From the NCBI RefSeq assembly GCF_902809835.1, contig NZ_CADDWM010000011.1:337581-401580 (forward strand): a DNA stretch of 64,000 bases, read 5' to 3'. Shown here piece by piece: positions 8,967 through 17,850 of this stretch. The position numbers and the translations under genes are program-made. Numbering within the stretch: position 1 is the stretch's first letter; each line of letters opens with the position of its first letter. Below the pieces are notes generated by a model, which was not told where the DNA came from, ran no database searches, and was given only the letters and a program-made list of their open reading frames with translations. The stretch is from Agromyces sp. Marseille-P2726 (GTDB lineage: Bacteria > Actinomycetota > Actinomycetes > Actinomycetales > Microbacteriaceae).

Positions 8967-9616
8967 GCTGCTCCCTGTTCGGTGTGTGAGCCCTCGAGCG
9001 AGGTGAGGATGCTCGTCAGTGCATTGTGGAGGTGGACGTGCGTGGCGTGGGCGGCGAGTTCGGCGTCGCGCGCGGCGATGGCCGACGCGATGACGCGGTG
9101 TTCGGCGACGGATGCCGCGAGCCGGTCGGGATTGTCGCGAGCGAGCCGGCGGACCCGCACCAGGTGGGTGCGGATCGTGCGCAGCGCCGCGATGAGGTAG
9201 TCGTTGTCGACGGAGGCGTCGAGCATCGCGTCGAACCGTGCGATGAGGGCGTAGTACGCGTCGAGTCCCTCTGCCCCAGAGAGGTTCGCCTTCGCGAACT
9301 CGTCGGCGATCGCCGCGAAGGTGGCGGCATCCGCACGGGCTGCCGCCAGCCGGGCCGCCGTCTCCTCGAGCGCGCGGCGAACCTCGAACAGCTCCCGGAT
9401 GTCGCCGGCGTCGAGGTCGCTCACGACGGTGACGCGCGGCGACTGCTGCACGACGAGCCCGTCGGCGGCCAATCGGCCCAGCGCTTCGCGGAGCGGGGTT
9501 CGGCTCACGCCGAGACGGGTCGACTGCTCGACCTCCCCCAGCACCGTGCCCGGCGCGAGCGCGCCCGACTGGATCTCATCGAGGAGCGTCGCGTACGCGC
9601 GATCGCTTGCCCGCAT
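8963..9616 (-). CDS. GntR (FadR/FCD) regulator of the propionate operon
   Basis: 217 residues from the ATG at 9616, chosen because GGAGG stands 7 nt upstream; an ATG 18 nt earlier overlaps that ribosome-binding site. N-terminal winged helix ([21 protein letters not shown], read as two adjacent halves), then an FCD domain with the His/Asp-rich metal-binding helices ([24 protein letters not shown]). First gene of the operon and overlapping prpD, so it most likely regulates the operon and itself through the GTATAC boxes just upstream. Inducer probably a methylcitrate-pathway acid, by analogy. Confidence 0.88.
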   Translation of the reverse strand: MRASDRAYATLLDEIQSGALAPGTVLGEVEQSTRLGVSRTPLREALGRLAADGLVVQQSPRVTVVSDLDAGDIRELFEVRRALEETAARLAAARADAATFAAIADEFAKANLSGAEGLDAYYALIARFDAMLDASVDNDYLIAALRTIRTHLVRVRRLARDNPDRLAASVAEHRVIASAIAARDAELAAHATHVHLHNALTSILTSLEGSHTEQGAA

Positions 9617-9643
9617 GCGTCTACCTCCGTTCATCTTCAGCTA

Positions 9644-9703
9644 GTGTATACACAAATCCGCGCTCGACCGCGAGATGGGAAATGAGAAGCCCTGTTCGTA
9701 TAC
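9644..9703. promoter_or_regulatory. Twin GTATAC operators upstream of the prp operon
   Basis: A perfect 10-bp palindrome GTGTATACAC (9644-9653) and a second box GTTCGTATACAAAC (about 9694-9707, core GTATAC 9698-9703), centres 52 bp apart, i.e. about five helical turns. FadR-subfamily regulators bind short AT-centred palindromes of the type TNGTNNNACNA; both boxes fit. They are the likely autoregulatory sites of the adjacent GntR protein. Confidence 0.65.
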
Positions 9704-9790
9704 AAACTCAGTTCCCGCGAGACCGCCCCAGCGCCGTGCTCAGGAGTTGCCGCGGGGGTCCGGTCGCTCGAAGTGGGTGTACCGGCCGAT

Positions 9791-9943
9791 GGACTCCTGA
9801 AAACAAGGACGCTTTCTGCTTCCTTGTATCGCTCTCCCGTGTCCCCGTTTCGCTCCCCGGCATCCTTGTTCGATCTCGCGTGTCCTCGTTTCACTCTCCC
9901 GTCCGCTTGTTTCGCTCTCCCGTGTCCTTGTTTTCAGGAGTCC
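9791..9943. repeat. 153-bp element with perfect 20-bp inverted ends and 21-bp internal repeats
   Basis: The left end GGACTCCTGAAAACAAGGAC (9791-9810) is the exact reverse complement of the right end (9924-9943). Inside are five to six degenerate tandem copies of a roughly 21-bp unit like TGTCCTTGTTTCGCTCTCCC. No open reading frame of note and no obvious flanking target duplication. It lies in the 466-nt gap between mqo and the GntR gene; the remaining gap sequence (9944-10119) shows nothing else I can name. Confidence 0.8.
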
Positions 9944-10119
9944 GGGGGGAGCACAGGTTCTCGGTCTCGCTCGAGTCGGCGGGAGTTCGCCGAGGTGGCG
10001 AACCCGGCAGATCGTGCATACGTGCGGCATCGCGACCGCGCAGAATTCCGATCTCGAATGCGCGCGGATGCGACCGCGCGGGGGCGCCGCGGCCCGAACG
10101 GTACGAGCGGACGCCGCGA

Positions 10120-11601
10120 CTACGCGGTGAGTTCGAGCTGCTTCGCGGTGTCGGCGAGCGACGCCGACGCCGTCGCCGCGTCGAGCGAGAGCTTCGTGCC
10201 GTAGCTCGGGATCATCTGGCGGAGCTGCGGCTCCCACTCCGGGAGGCGGTCGGGGAAGCAGCGCGCGAGCACGTCGAGCATGATCGGCGCGGCCGTGGAC
10301 GCGCCCGGCGAGGCACCCAGGAGCCCGGCGATCGTGCCGTCGGCACCCGTGATCACCTCGGTGCCGAACTGCAGCACGCCGCCCTTCTCGGGGTCGCGCT
10401 TCATGACCTGCACGCGCTGGCCGGCGGTGATGAGCTCCCAGTCGCGATCTTTGGCGGTGGGCATGAACTCGCGAAGCGCCTTCATCTTCTTGGCCCGCGA
10501 CGCGAGCACCTCTGAGACCAGGTACTTCACCAGGTCGAAGTTGCGCAGGCCGACCTGGATCATCGTGCCGATGTTGTGGAAGCGGATCGAGCCCGGCAGG
10601 TCCAACCACGTGCTCATCTTCAGGAACTTCGGCGTGAACCCGGCGTACGGGCCGAACAGCAGCGCGGTCTCACCGTTGACCACACGCGTGTCGAGGTGGG
10701 GCACCGACATGGGCGGGGCGCCGACCGCGGCCTTGCCGTAGACCTTCGCCTGGTGCTGGGACACGATCTTCGGGTTCGTCGTGCGCAGGAACTGCCCCGA
10801 GATCGGGAAGCCGCCGATCCCCTTGATCTCGGGAATCCCCGAGTGCTGCAGCAGCGCGAGGGCGCCGCCTCCGGCGCCCACGAACACGAACTTCGCGTTG
10901 ACGACCTTGGGCGTCTGGCCGACGGTGTGCCGCACACGGAGCCGCCACGTTCCGTCTTTCTTGCGCCGGCGAAGCCACGTCACCTGGTGGTTCGTCAGCA
11001 CGGATGCCCCGCGACGCTCGAGGTCTTCGAAGAGGTACTTCGTGAGCGCCCCGAAGTCGACGTCGGTGCCCGACTCGACGCGGGTCGCGGCCACCTTCTG
11101 GTTGGGATTGCGCTTCTTCGCCAGCATCGGAGTCCACTCGGCGATGCGCTCGAGGTCTTCGGTGTACTCCATGTCGGGGAACAGCGGCTCGTCTTTCAGG
11201 GCCGCGACCCGCTTGCGCAGGTATTCGATGTTCGCCTCGCCCTGCACGAACGTCATGTGCGGGGTGGAGTTGATGAAGTTGTGCGGTTCGGGCAGGGCAC
11301 CAGTGGCGACGAGGTAGGCCCAGTACTGCCGACTGATCTGGAACTGCTCGTTGATCTGCACGGCCTTCGTCGCGTCGACGGTGCCGTCAGCTGCCTCGGG
11401 CATGTAGTTCAGCTCGCAGAGGGCGGCGTGACCGGTGCCGGCATTGTTCCACGCGTTCGACGACTCCTGCGCGACCTCGCCGAGACGCTCGTAGACGCGA
11501 ATGCTCCAGTCGGGCTGCAACCGCGAGATCAAGGAGCCGAGCGTGGCGCTCATGATGCCCCCGCCGATGAGCACGACGTCGACGGATTCCTCTGAAGTCA
11601 C
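10120..11601 (-). CDS. mqo: Malate:quinone oxidoreductase
   Basis: 493 residues, full length. N-terminal FAD-binding motif VVLIGGGIMSATLGSLI and the Mqo-characteristic segments AGTGHAALCELNYMP, and LGASPGASTAAPIML near the C-terminus. A membrane-associated flavoenzyme oxidising malate to oxaloacetate with electrons to menaquinone. Start is GTG at 11601, with no SD but a TAGACT hexamer 6 nt upstream, indicating a leaderless message. It would refill oxaloacetate used by the neighbouring methylcitrate synthase, though it is transcribed separately. Confidence 0.95.
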   Translation of the reverse strand: MTSEESVDVVLIGGGIMSATLGSLISRLQPDWSIRVYERLGEVAQESSNAWNNAGTGHAALCELNYMPEAADGTVDATKAVQINEQFQISRQYWAYLVATGALPEPHNFINSTPHMTFVQGEANIEYLRKRVAALKDEPLFPDMEYTEDLERIAEWTPMLAKKRNPNQKVAATRVESGTDVDFGALTKYLFEDLERRGASVLTNHQVTWLRRRKKDGTWRLRVRHTVGQTPKVVNAKFVFVGAGGGALALLQHSGIPEIKGIGGFPISGQFLRTTNPKIVSQHQAKVYGKAAVGAPPMSVPHLDTRVVNGETALLFGPYAGFTPKFLKMSTWLDLPGSIRFHNIGTMIQVGLRNFDLVKYLVSEVLASRAKKMKALREFMPTAKDRDWELITAGQRVQVMKRDPEKGGVLQFGTEVITGADGTIAGLLGASPGASTAAPIMLDVLARCFPDRLPEWEPQLRQMIPSYGTKLSLDAATASASLADTAKQLELTA

Positions 11602-11607
11602 GATTTC

Positions 11608-11613
11608 AGTCTA
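11608..11613 (-). promoter_or_regulatory. -10 element of leaderless mqo promoter
   Basis: On the minus strand TAGACT, then GAAATC, then the GTG start of mqo. A 6-nt spacing puts the expected transcription start on the start codon itself. No SD-like sequence is present. Confidence 0.6.
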
Positions 11614-11713
11614 GGTGAGTCGTCATGGTGGCCTCGCGCGGGTGCCATCGCGCGGGTAGCATCGCGCGGCCGTGCCGGCGAGTGCAACGGATGCCGCGAC
11701 ATCCGCCCGCTCG

Positions 11714-12184
11714 TTACCGCCGCTCTTCGACCTCGCCGCCGTCGAGCTGCGGCATGCCCCGCTCGTCGAGCGGCCAGAACGGGTTGTGGGCGAACTCCCA
11801 CAGGTTGCCGTCGGGATCGGCGCCGTACCCGCTGTAGCCGCCCCATTCAGTCTCTTCGGCGGGCTTCGTGATGCGCCCGCCGGCCTCGCGCCAGTCGGCG
11901 AGCGCACGATCGACCTCGTCACGGGAGTCGAAGTTGATGGCGAGCGCGACGCCGCGGAAGGGCGGAGCCGGCGGTGCGGCATCCGTCTGCTCGGCGACGC
12001 CGGCGTCGACGGCGAGCTCGGCACTCGACCAGAGGGCGATGACCGGGCCTGGTGTCGTGAAGAACGTCGTCCCCTCGACGGAGTGCGTCGATTGGCGCCA
12101 GCCGAGGCGGCGGTAGAACTGCGTGGCGGCCGCCACATCGGCGACGCCGAGCGTCACGAGGGTGAAGCGTTGTGCGATGGGCAT
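11714..12184 (-). CDS. VOC superfamily (glyoxalase/bleomycin-resistance-like) protein
   Basis: 156 residues from ATG 12184 (MPIAQRFTLVTLGVADVAAATQFY). The two beta-alpha-beta-beta-beta modules of the vicinal-oxygen-chelate fold are visible: LGVADVAAATQFYRRLGW at the start, and AINFDSRDEVDRALADWREAGG with YFxDPDGNLWE-like GYGADPDGNLWEFAHNP in the second half. Typical roles are metal-dependent isomerase, dioxygenase or antibiotic-binding. Lies 32 nt downstream of a membrane-protein gene, probably one transcript. Further in-frame codons upstream of 12184 read through the intergenic gap and are not used. Confidence 0.85.
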   Translation of the reverse strand: MPIAQRFTLVTLGVADVAAATQFYRRLGWRQSTHSVEGTTFFTTPGPVIALWSSAELAVDAGVAEQTDAAPPAPPFRGVALAINFDSRDEVDRALADWREAGGRITKPAEETEWGGYSGYGADPDGNLWEFAHNPFWPLDERGMPQLDGGEVEERR

Positions 12185-12216
12185 GCGGCGAGTGTAGAGC
12201 GCGCCGCCGACAGGCA

Positions 12217-12633
12217 TCAGAGGGCCGCCACTCCCCCGGCGATGAGGCCGACGCCGGCGGTGATGAGCGAGGCCGTCAGCACGATCGCTCCCGCCCACAG
12301 CAGCATGATGAGCCGATTGGGGCGCTGCGGATCCTTGCCGATCACCGAGAGGAAGAACCCCGCGGGCATGAGGATCGCCGCGATCGGCACGCCGACTCGC
12401 GCGAACCAGAGCCAGAATCCGTCGAGCGCGGAGTGGTCGATGACGCCGAGGATCGCGATCGACAGCACGAGCAGCACCGCCGCGTGCGCGTGACCCGCGC
12501 GGAAGAAGCTCGTCTGCAGGCGATTCGCCGGCACGTGCCCCCGCACCACGCGGGTGAGGAAGTAGCCGCCGCTCTCGACGGTGACCAGCGCGAGCAGCAG
12601 GATGCCGATGAGGATGAGGTCTTGCGCGGGCAT
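12217..12633 (-). CDS. Small four-helix integral membrane protein
   Basis: 138 residues with four hydrophobic segments (about residues 5-20, 50-66, 78-98, 112-135). Between the first and second segments it has RLQTSFFRAGHAHAAVLLVLS, a His-containing motif placed at a helix start. AAAGGA lies before the ATG. Divergent from the MerR gene across a perfect palindrome, so it is the likely MerR target together with the VOC gene downstream. No function known to me. Confidence 0.75.
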   Translation of the reverse strand: MPAQDLILIGILLLALVTVESGGYFLTRVVRGHVPANRLQTSFFRAGHAHAAVLLVLSIAILGVIDHSALDGFWLWFARVGVPIAAILMPAGFFLSVIGKDPQRPNRLIMLLWAGAIVLTASLITAGVGLIAGGVAAL

Positions 12634-12660
12634 TGGTCGTCCTTTCAGGGACTCATGATT

Positions 12661-12700
12661 GGATAGTGATACTCTCTAATATTAGAGAGTCGCAGTATCC
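12661..12700. promoter_or_regulatory. Palindromic operator between MerR gene and membrane-protein gene
   Basis: A perfect 20-bp palindrome ACTCTCTAATATTAGAGAGT (12671-12690) framed by GGATA (12661-12665) and TATCC (12696-12700). MerR proteins bind such long dyads inside promoters. The 88-nt divergent gap holds nothing else, so this is the presumed shared control site. Confidence 0.8.
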
Positions 12701-12721
12701 AATGCAAGGGAGTCAGAGCGT

Positions 12722-13348
12722 ATGCGCATCTCCGCACTCGCCGCCGAAGCCGGCCTGCCCATCGCGACCGTGAAGTTCTACCTGCGCGAGGGCCTGCTGC
12801 ATCCCGGCGTCGCGACGTCGGCGACGCAGGCCACGTACGACGACTCCCACCTGCGGCGGCTGCGAGTGATCCGCGCGCTCACCGGACCCGTCGGCCTGAG
12901 CGTGCAGCAGACGCGCATGATCCTCGGCCTCATCGACGACCCCGGTGACGACCTCTACGCCACCCTCGGTCGGGCGGTCGGCGCCCTGCCGCCGACGGTC
13001 GACACGCGCGCGGCATCCGACGACGACCCCGACCCGTTCCCGCGTGCGCGCGCCGCCCTCGAGGCGCTCGGGCAGGTGTACGACCCGAGCTTCGCGGCGG
13101 TCGCCCAGCTCGAGGCCGCGCTCGAGGCGGTCGATGCTGCGGGCATGCCGATCAGCGACGACCGGTTGCTCGAGTACGGCCGGCACCTCCGCGAGATGGC
13201 GGTCTACGACCTCGAGCGGATGCCGCCAGAGCCGAACGCGGCGGTGGAGTACACGGTGCTCGGCACCGCGCTCTACGAGCCCGTGCTGCTGGCGCTGCGG
13301 CGGCTCGCGCACCAGGACGTCGCGTCGCGCCGCGATCTGGGTGCCTAG
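12722..13348 (+). CDS. MerR family transcriptional regulator
   Basis: 208 residues. N-terminal MerR helix-turn-helix: MRISALAAEAGLPIATVKFYLREGLL, with the usual FY/LREGLL pattern, followed by YDDSHLRRLRVIRAL (second wing) and a coiled-coil segment. The C-terminal 130 residues are helical and contain no Cys cluster, so it is not a heavy-metal sensor of the MerR/CueR type. AAGGGA is 12 nt upstream of the ATG. Convergent with the SGNH gene, only 12 nt between stops. Confidence 0.88.
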   Translation: MRISALAAEAGLPIATVKFYLREGLLHPGVATSATQATYDDSHLRRLRVIRALTGPVGLSVQQTRMILGLIDDPGDDLYATLGRAVGALPPTVDTRAASDDDPDPFPRARAALEALGQVYDPSFAAVAQLEAALEAVDAAGMPISDDRLLEYGRHLREMAVYDLERMPPEPNAAVEYTVLGTALYEPVLLALRRLAHQDVASRRDLGA

Positions 13349-13360
13349 GCGCGGCGCAGG

Positions 13361-14053
13361 TCAGAGCCCGAGCCGCTCGAGCTCCGCGTCCATGCGGCGA
13401 GCGATCTCGGCGTAGCCGTCGTCGTTCGGGTGCACCGCGTCGGCCGACATCCATTCCGGATGCCCCTGAAGCCACCGAGAGGCACCCGAGATGTAATCGG
13501 CGTCGACGTCGGCTGCGGCATCCTCGACCATGCCGATGAGGCGATCGAGCGACGCGAGCCGCTCGTGCTGGTGCCAGAACGGCTCGACGACGATGAGCCG
13601 GGCGTCGGGAAGCTCGGCTCGCAACCGCTCGAGGTCGGCCCTGATTGCGGGCTCGAGGTCGTCGGCCTCCTCCGGCGCGTGGAACGCGTCGTTCAGGCCC
13701 ATCGTGACGATCACCACGTCGGGCGGGGGTTCGTGGTCGACGATCTGGTCGACGAGGTCGCCGCCGGGCGCGAATCCCCGGTTGATGACGTATCCGAGCC
13801 CGTCCACGCTCGGGTTGAACTCGAACCAGCCGCGCTCGGCGGCGACGATGCTCGACCATCGGTGTTCGGGCGAGCTCGCGCCCGTGCCTCGCGTGTAGGA
13901 GTCGCCGTAGAACGCCGCGACGACCTGTCCGGGCGTCGGCGAGGCCGCCTGCCCGGGCGCGGAGGTCACCGGCATCGTGCAGGCGACGAGCGCAAGGCAT
14001 CCGATCGCCACGGCGGCGATTGCTACCGGCCTCGGGATGCCGCGACGATGCAC
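13361..14053 (-). CDS. SGNH/GDSL-type esterase lipoprotein
   Basis: 230 residues from a GTG preceded by GGGAGGAG. N-terminal signal with lipobox ending LALVAC (Cys about 25) predicts lipid anchoring outside the membrane. SGNH blocks: block I AAFYGDSYTRG (Ser nucleophile), block III GLNDAF (Asn), block V DAVHPNDDGY (Asp and His). Hydrolyses ester or acetyl groups, possibly on cell-wall polysaccharide. Repeat cluster C lies between it and asd. Confidence 0.88.
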   Translation of the reverse strand: MHRRGIPRPVAIAAVAIGCLALVACTMPVTSAPGQAASPTPGQVVAAFYGDSYTRGTGASSPEHRWSSIVAAERGWFEFNPSVDGLGYVINRGFAPGGDLVDQIVDHEPPPDVVIVTMGLNDAFHAPEEADDLEPAIRADLERLRAELPDARLIVVEPFWHQHERLASLDRLIGMVEDAAADVDADYISGASRWLQGHPEWMSADAVHPNDDGYAEIARRMDAELERLGL

Positions 14054-14067
14054 CAGTCTCCTCCCCC

Positions 14068-14254
14068 GGTCTCGATACGCGTCCGCTTCGCGGGCGCTAC
14101 TCGACCACCAGAGGCTACTCGACCGCCGAGAGCGCCGGCAGGGTCTCGATACGCGTCCGCTTCGCGGGCGCTACTCGACCACCAGAGGCTACTCGACCGC
14201 CGAGAGCGCCGGCAGGTCTCGATACGCGTCCGCTTCGCGGGCGCTACTCGACCA
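14068..14254. repeat. Palindromic repeat cluster C (asd-esterase junction)
   Basis: Two complete and one partial copy of a 76-bp direct repeat, each with the palindrome TCTCGATACGCGTCCGCTTC ... GCGCTACTCGACCACC plus an additional GAGGCTACTCGACCGCC half-site. The copies are nearly identical, indicating recent amplification. Confidence 0.9.
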
Positions 14255-14261
14255 GCGAGTC

Positions 14262-15374
<1,113 letters not shown>

Positions 15375-15385
15375 TCATCTTCCAG

Positions 15386-15462
15386 TTTGTAGGACGTTCC
15401 TGAGTTTGTAGGACGCTTCGACGCATCTGCGTCCTACGAAGGCCGAAATGTCCTACATTTCG
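15386..15462. repeat. GTAGGAC hairpin pair between lysC and asd
   Basis: Two direct TTTGTAGGACG copies (15386-, 15405-) are followed by two inverted copies. Hairpin 1: GTAGGACGC (15408-15416) pairs with GCGTCCTAC (15429-15437). Hairpin 2: CGAAATGT (15444-15451) pairs with ACATTTCG (15455-15462) around CCT. This could attenuate or process the lysC-asd transcript; a different repeat family from the TCTCGATACGC palindrome. Confidence 0.7.
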
Positions 15463-15518
15463 ACCGGATGTCGCGGGCGCGCCGCGTCGGATGACGGATG
15501 CCGCGGCATCCGTTCGCG

Positions 15519-16037
15519 TCAGCGGCCCGTGCCCGCGTGCACGACCGCGTCCTCGTCGCCGTCGAGCTCGAACGCCGTGTGCACGGCGGCCGCGGCGGCG
15601 TGCACGCTGTCGGCGCGCGTCACGACCGAGATGCGGATCTCGCTCGTCGAGATCATCTCGATGTTGATGCCGGCGTTGTACAGGGCCTCGAACAGGGTCG
15701 CCGAGACGCCGGTCGCCGAGCGCATCGCGTTGCCGACGAGCGAGAGCTTGCCGATCTGGTCGTCGTACTGCAGCGACGTGAACCCGATCGCGTCCTGCTC
15801 GTGCGAGAGCGCCGTGAGGGCGCGCTGACCGTCGGACATCGGCACCGTGAACGAGATGTCGGTACGACCGGTCGACGCCGCCGACACGTTCTGCACGATC
15901 ATGTCGACGTTCGCGTTGGTCTTGGCGACGATCCTGAAGATGGCCGCGGCGACGCCCGGCACGTCGGGGACGCCGACGACCGTGATCTTCGCCTCGGACA
16001 GGTCGACCGCGACGCCGGCGATGACGGACTCTTCCAC
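15519..16037 (-). CDS. lysC: Aspartate kinase beta subunit from internal start
   Basis: In frame inside lysC, a GTG at 16037 is preceded by AAGGAG 5 nt upstream. It would give a 172-residue protein starting [18 protein letters not shown] and containing both ACT domains. Corynebacterium and Bacillus lysC are known to make such a beta subunit from an internal start, and the position corresponds. The signal (SD plus start at the domain boundary) is directly visible; use in this organism is inferred. Confidence 0.7.
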   Translation of the reverse strand: MEESVIAGVAVDLSEAKITVVGVPDVPGVAAAIFRIVAKTNANVDMIVQNVSAASTGRTDISFTVPMSDGQRALTALSHEQDAIGFTSLQYDDQIGKLSLVGNAMRSATGVSATLFEALYNAGINIEMISTSEIRISVVTRADSVHAAAAAVHTAFELDGDEDAVVHAGTGR

Positions 16038-16793
16038 AGCAGCTCCTTCGGGAAGACTCGAGGGGTCGTAGACGATGGTCCCCTCGTTGTTGTTGAACGA
16101 CGATCGCACGTGCAGGGTCACGCCGTGACGCCGGGCGAACTCGACCGCCCTGATGTGCAGGACCTTGGCTCCGGATGCCGCGAGCTCGAGCATCTCCTCA
16201 CTGGTGATGCGATCGAGCTTGCGTGCCCTCTTCACGATGCGTGGATCGGCGGTGAACACGCCGTCGACGTCGCTGTAGATCTCGCAGACGTCGGCGTCGA
16301 GCGCCGCGGCGAGGGCGACGGCCGTGGTGTCGCTGCCGCCGCGCCCGAGCGTGGTGATGTCGCGCGATTCGCGGCTGAATCCCTGGAACCCGGCGACGAT
16401 CACGATCGCGCCGTCGTCGAGCGCCTCACGGAGTCGCACCGGGGTGACCTCGACGATGCGGGCGGCGCCGTGCGTGGCATCCGTGATCATGCCGGCCTGG
16501 CTGCCGGTGAACGAACGCGCCTCGTGGCCCATGCTCTTGATCGCCATCGCGAGCAGCGCCATCGAGATGCGCTCGCCCGATGTCAACAGCATGTCGAGCT
16601 CGCGGGGCGCCGGGATCGGAGTGACCTCGTGCGCGAGGTCGAGCAGTTCGTCGGTCGTGTCGCCCATCGCGGAGACCGCGACGACGACATCGTTGCCGGC
16701 CTGGCGTGTCTCGACGATGCGCTTGGCGACCCGCTTGATGCTCTCAGCGTCGGACACCGACGACCCGCCGAACTTCTGCACGATCAGGCTCAA
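15519..16793 (-). CDS. lysC: Aspartate kinase (alpha subunit)
   Basis: 424 residues, the usual size. Starts at TTG 16793 ([22 protein letters not shown]), with GGGAG upstream; the much longer reading frame continuing upstream runs through repeat cluster D and is not coding. Kinase motifs KFGGSS and the substrate loop [22 protein letters not shown]-terminal pair of ACT domains ([17 protein letters not shown] and [14 protein letters not shown]), which mediate lysine/threonine feedback. Phosphorylates aspartate; its product is used by Asd encoded downstream. Confidence 0.95.
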   Translation of the reverse strand: MSLIVQKFGGSSVSDAESIKRVAKRIVETRQAGNDVVVAVSAMGDTTDELLDLAHEVTPIPAPRELDMLLTSGERISMALLAMAIKSMGHEARSFTGSQAGMITDATHGAARIVEVTPVRLREALDDGAIVIVAGFQGFSRESRDITTLGRGGSDTTAVALAAALDADVCEIYSDVDGVFTADPRIVKRARKLDRITSEEMLELAASGAKVLHIRAVEFARRHGVTLHVRSSFNNNEGTIVYDPSSLPEGAAVEESVIAGVAVDLSEAKITVVGVPDVPGVAAAIFRIVAKTNANVDMIVQNVSAASTGRTDISFTVPMSDGQRALTALSHEQDAIGFTSLQYDDQIGKLSLVGNAMRSATGVSATLFEALYNAGINIEMISTSEIRISVVTRADSVHAAAAAVHTAFELDGDEDAVVHAGTGR

Positions 16794-16901
16794 CTGGGGA
16801 CTCCCGGGGTGGTGGTTCAGCCGCCGGAACAGCCTGCGGCGCCAGAGGAGACAATCATACGGCGACGCGGATTCCGCTCCAGATATGTGACGGCCGCTCC
16901 G

Positions 16902-17112
16902 GTGATCGAGTAGCGCCGCCCGAAGGGCGACGCGCACCCCGGTGATCGAGTAGCGCCGCCCGAAGGGCGACGCGTATCGAGATCCCGACGATCGAGTAGC
17001 GCCGCCCGAGGAGCACCGGTGATCGAGTAGCGCCGCCCGAAGGGCGACGCGTATCGAGATCCCGATAATCGAGTAGCGCCGCCCGAAGGGCGACGCGTAT
17101 CGAGATCCCGAC
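16902..17112. repeat. Palindromic repeat cluster D (upstream of lysC)
   Basis: Five tandem copies in the opposite orientation, of the form GATCGAGTAGCGCCGCCCGA ... GACGCGTATCGAGATCCC; one is truncated after GAGTAGCGCCGCCCGAGGAG. The cluster fills the divergent gap between lysC and the 166-residue membrane protein. Confidence 0.88.
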
Positions 17113-17114
17113 GA

Positions 17115-17120
17115 TAGAGT
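17115..17120 (+). promoter_or_regulatory. -10 element of a leaderless promoter
   Basis: TAGAGT followed by GCCCAC and the ATG of the membrane protein at 17127. No SD sequence. The element starts immediately after the last copy of repeat cluster D. Confidence 0.6.
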
Positions 17121-17126
17121 GCCCAC

Positions 17127-17627
17127 ATGTCGGAGGCGCTCGAGGGCTGGAACGACTTCAACGTGGCGATGGTCGGCGCGACCGCCGCGCTGGCGGGCCT
17201 GCTCATCGTGGCGATGTCGGTGAACATCGCCGAGATCATGAAGTCGCCGACGCTGCCGGCGCGTGCGGCGGCGTCGATCGCGACCCTCGTGCTCGCGATC
17301 GTCGCCGGGGCGTTCGGCCTCATGCCCGGCCAGTCGGACGTGGTCTATGGCCTCGAGGTCATCGTCGCGACGGTGCTCGCCGCGACGTTCCAGTGGCACG
17401 CGGTTCAGGTGATCGCACGCACGCCCCGTGCATCGCCGGTTCGCGGCGAGCGCATCCTGAAATCGATCGCCGGGATCGTGCCAATCGCCGCGTTCCTCGT
17501 CGGCGGAACGCTGGTTGCCTTGGGCGTGGCAAGCGTCGGACTCGTCTTCATCGGCGTCGGTTCGGTGTTCGCCATCATCGCGGCGATCCTTCTCGCGTGG
17601 GTGGTGCTCGTCGAGCTGCTTCGCTGA
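17127..17627 (+). CDS. Four-helix membrane protein of unknown function
   Basis: 166 residues. Hydrophobic segments at about residues 12-34 ([23 protein letters not shown]), 50-66, 73-90, 117-133 and 141-163 suggest four to five membrane helices. The N-terminal [29 protein letters not shown] start (given here in part) resembles a family of small actinobacterial membrane proteins that I cannot name. Leaderless start. Confidence 0.7.
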   Translation: MSEALEGWNDFNVAMVGATAALAGLLIVAMSVNIAEIMKSPTLPARAAASIATLVLAIVAGAFGLMPGQSDVVYGLEVIVATVLAATFQWHAVQVIARTPRASPVRGERILKSIAGIVPIAAFLVGGTLVALGVASVGLVFIGVGSVFAIIAAILLAWVVLVELLR

Positions 17628-17644
17628 CTCTCTCTGAGAAGCGG

Positions 17645-17674
17645 CGGCACTCCGGCACTCCGGCACTCCGGCAC
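17645..17674. repeat. 8-bp microsatellite (GGCACTCC)n
   Basis: About four tandem copies of GGCACTCC just behind the membrane-protein gene. The rest of the 200-nt gap up to the ScyD-like gene carries only the 30-bp triplication. Confidence 0.7.
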
Positions 17675-17760
17675 CGATGTCGGAATAGGAAGTGTTCCTC
17701 CCTCGCGGACGTGGGCACCGCGCCGATAGCCTGGCAGAAGGTGGGCGGGTGAACCGCCCA

Positions 17761-17850
17761 CCAGTCGTCAGCGCAGGTCGACCTGGATCACCAGTCGTCA
17801 GCGCAGGTCGACCTGGATCACCAGTCGTCAGCGCAGGTCGACCTGGATCA
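17761..17850. repeat. Three perfect 30-bp direct repeats covering a gene 3' end
   Basis: Unit CCAGTCGTCAGCGCAGGTCG plus ACCTGGATCA occurs at 17761-17790, 17791-17820 and 17821-17850 without a mismatch. The last copy holds the stop codon and final seven codons (IQVDLR) of the ScyD-like gene; the other two are duplicates of that 3' end placed downstream of the stop. Confidence 0.95.

Noticed and set aside
6804..9200. A 798-codon plus-strand frame across prpB and prpD
   Set aside because: Antisense shadow of two well-supported genes, passing through repeat cluster B.
9791..9943. Insertion sequence
   Set aside because: Too short, no transposase frame and no visible target duplication; kept only as an unclassified inverted-repeat element.
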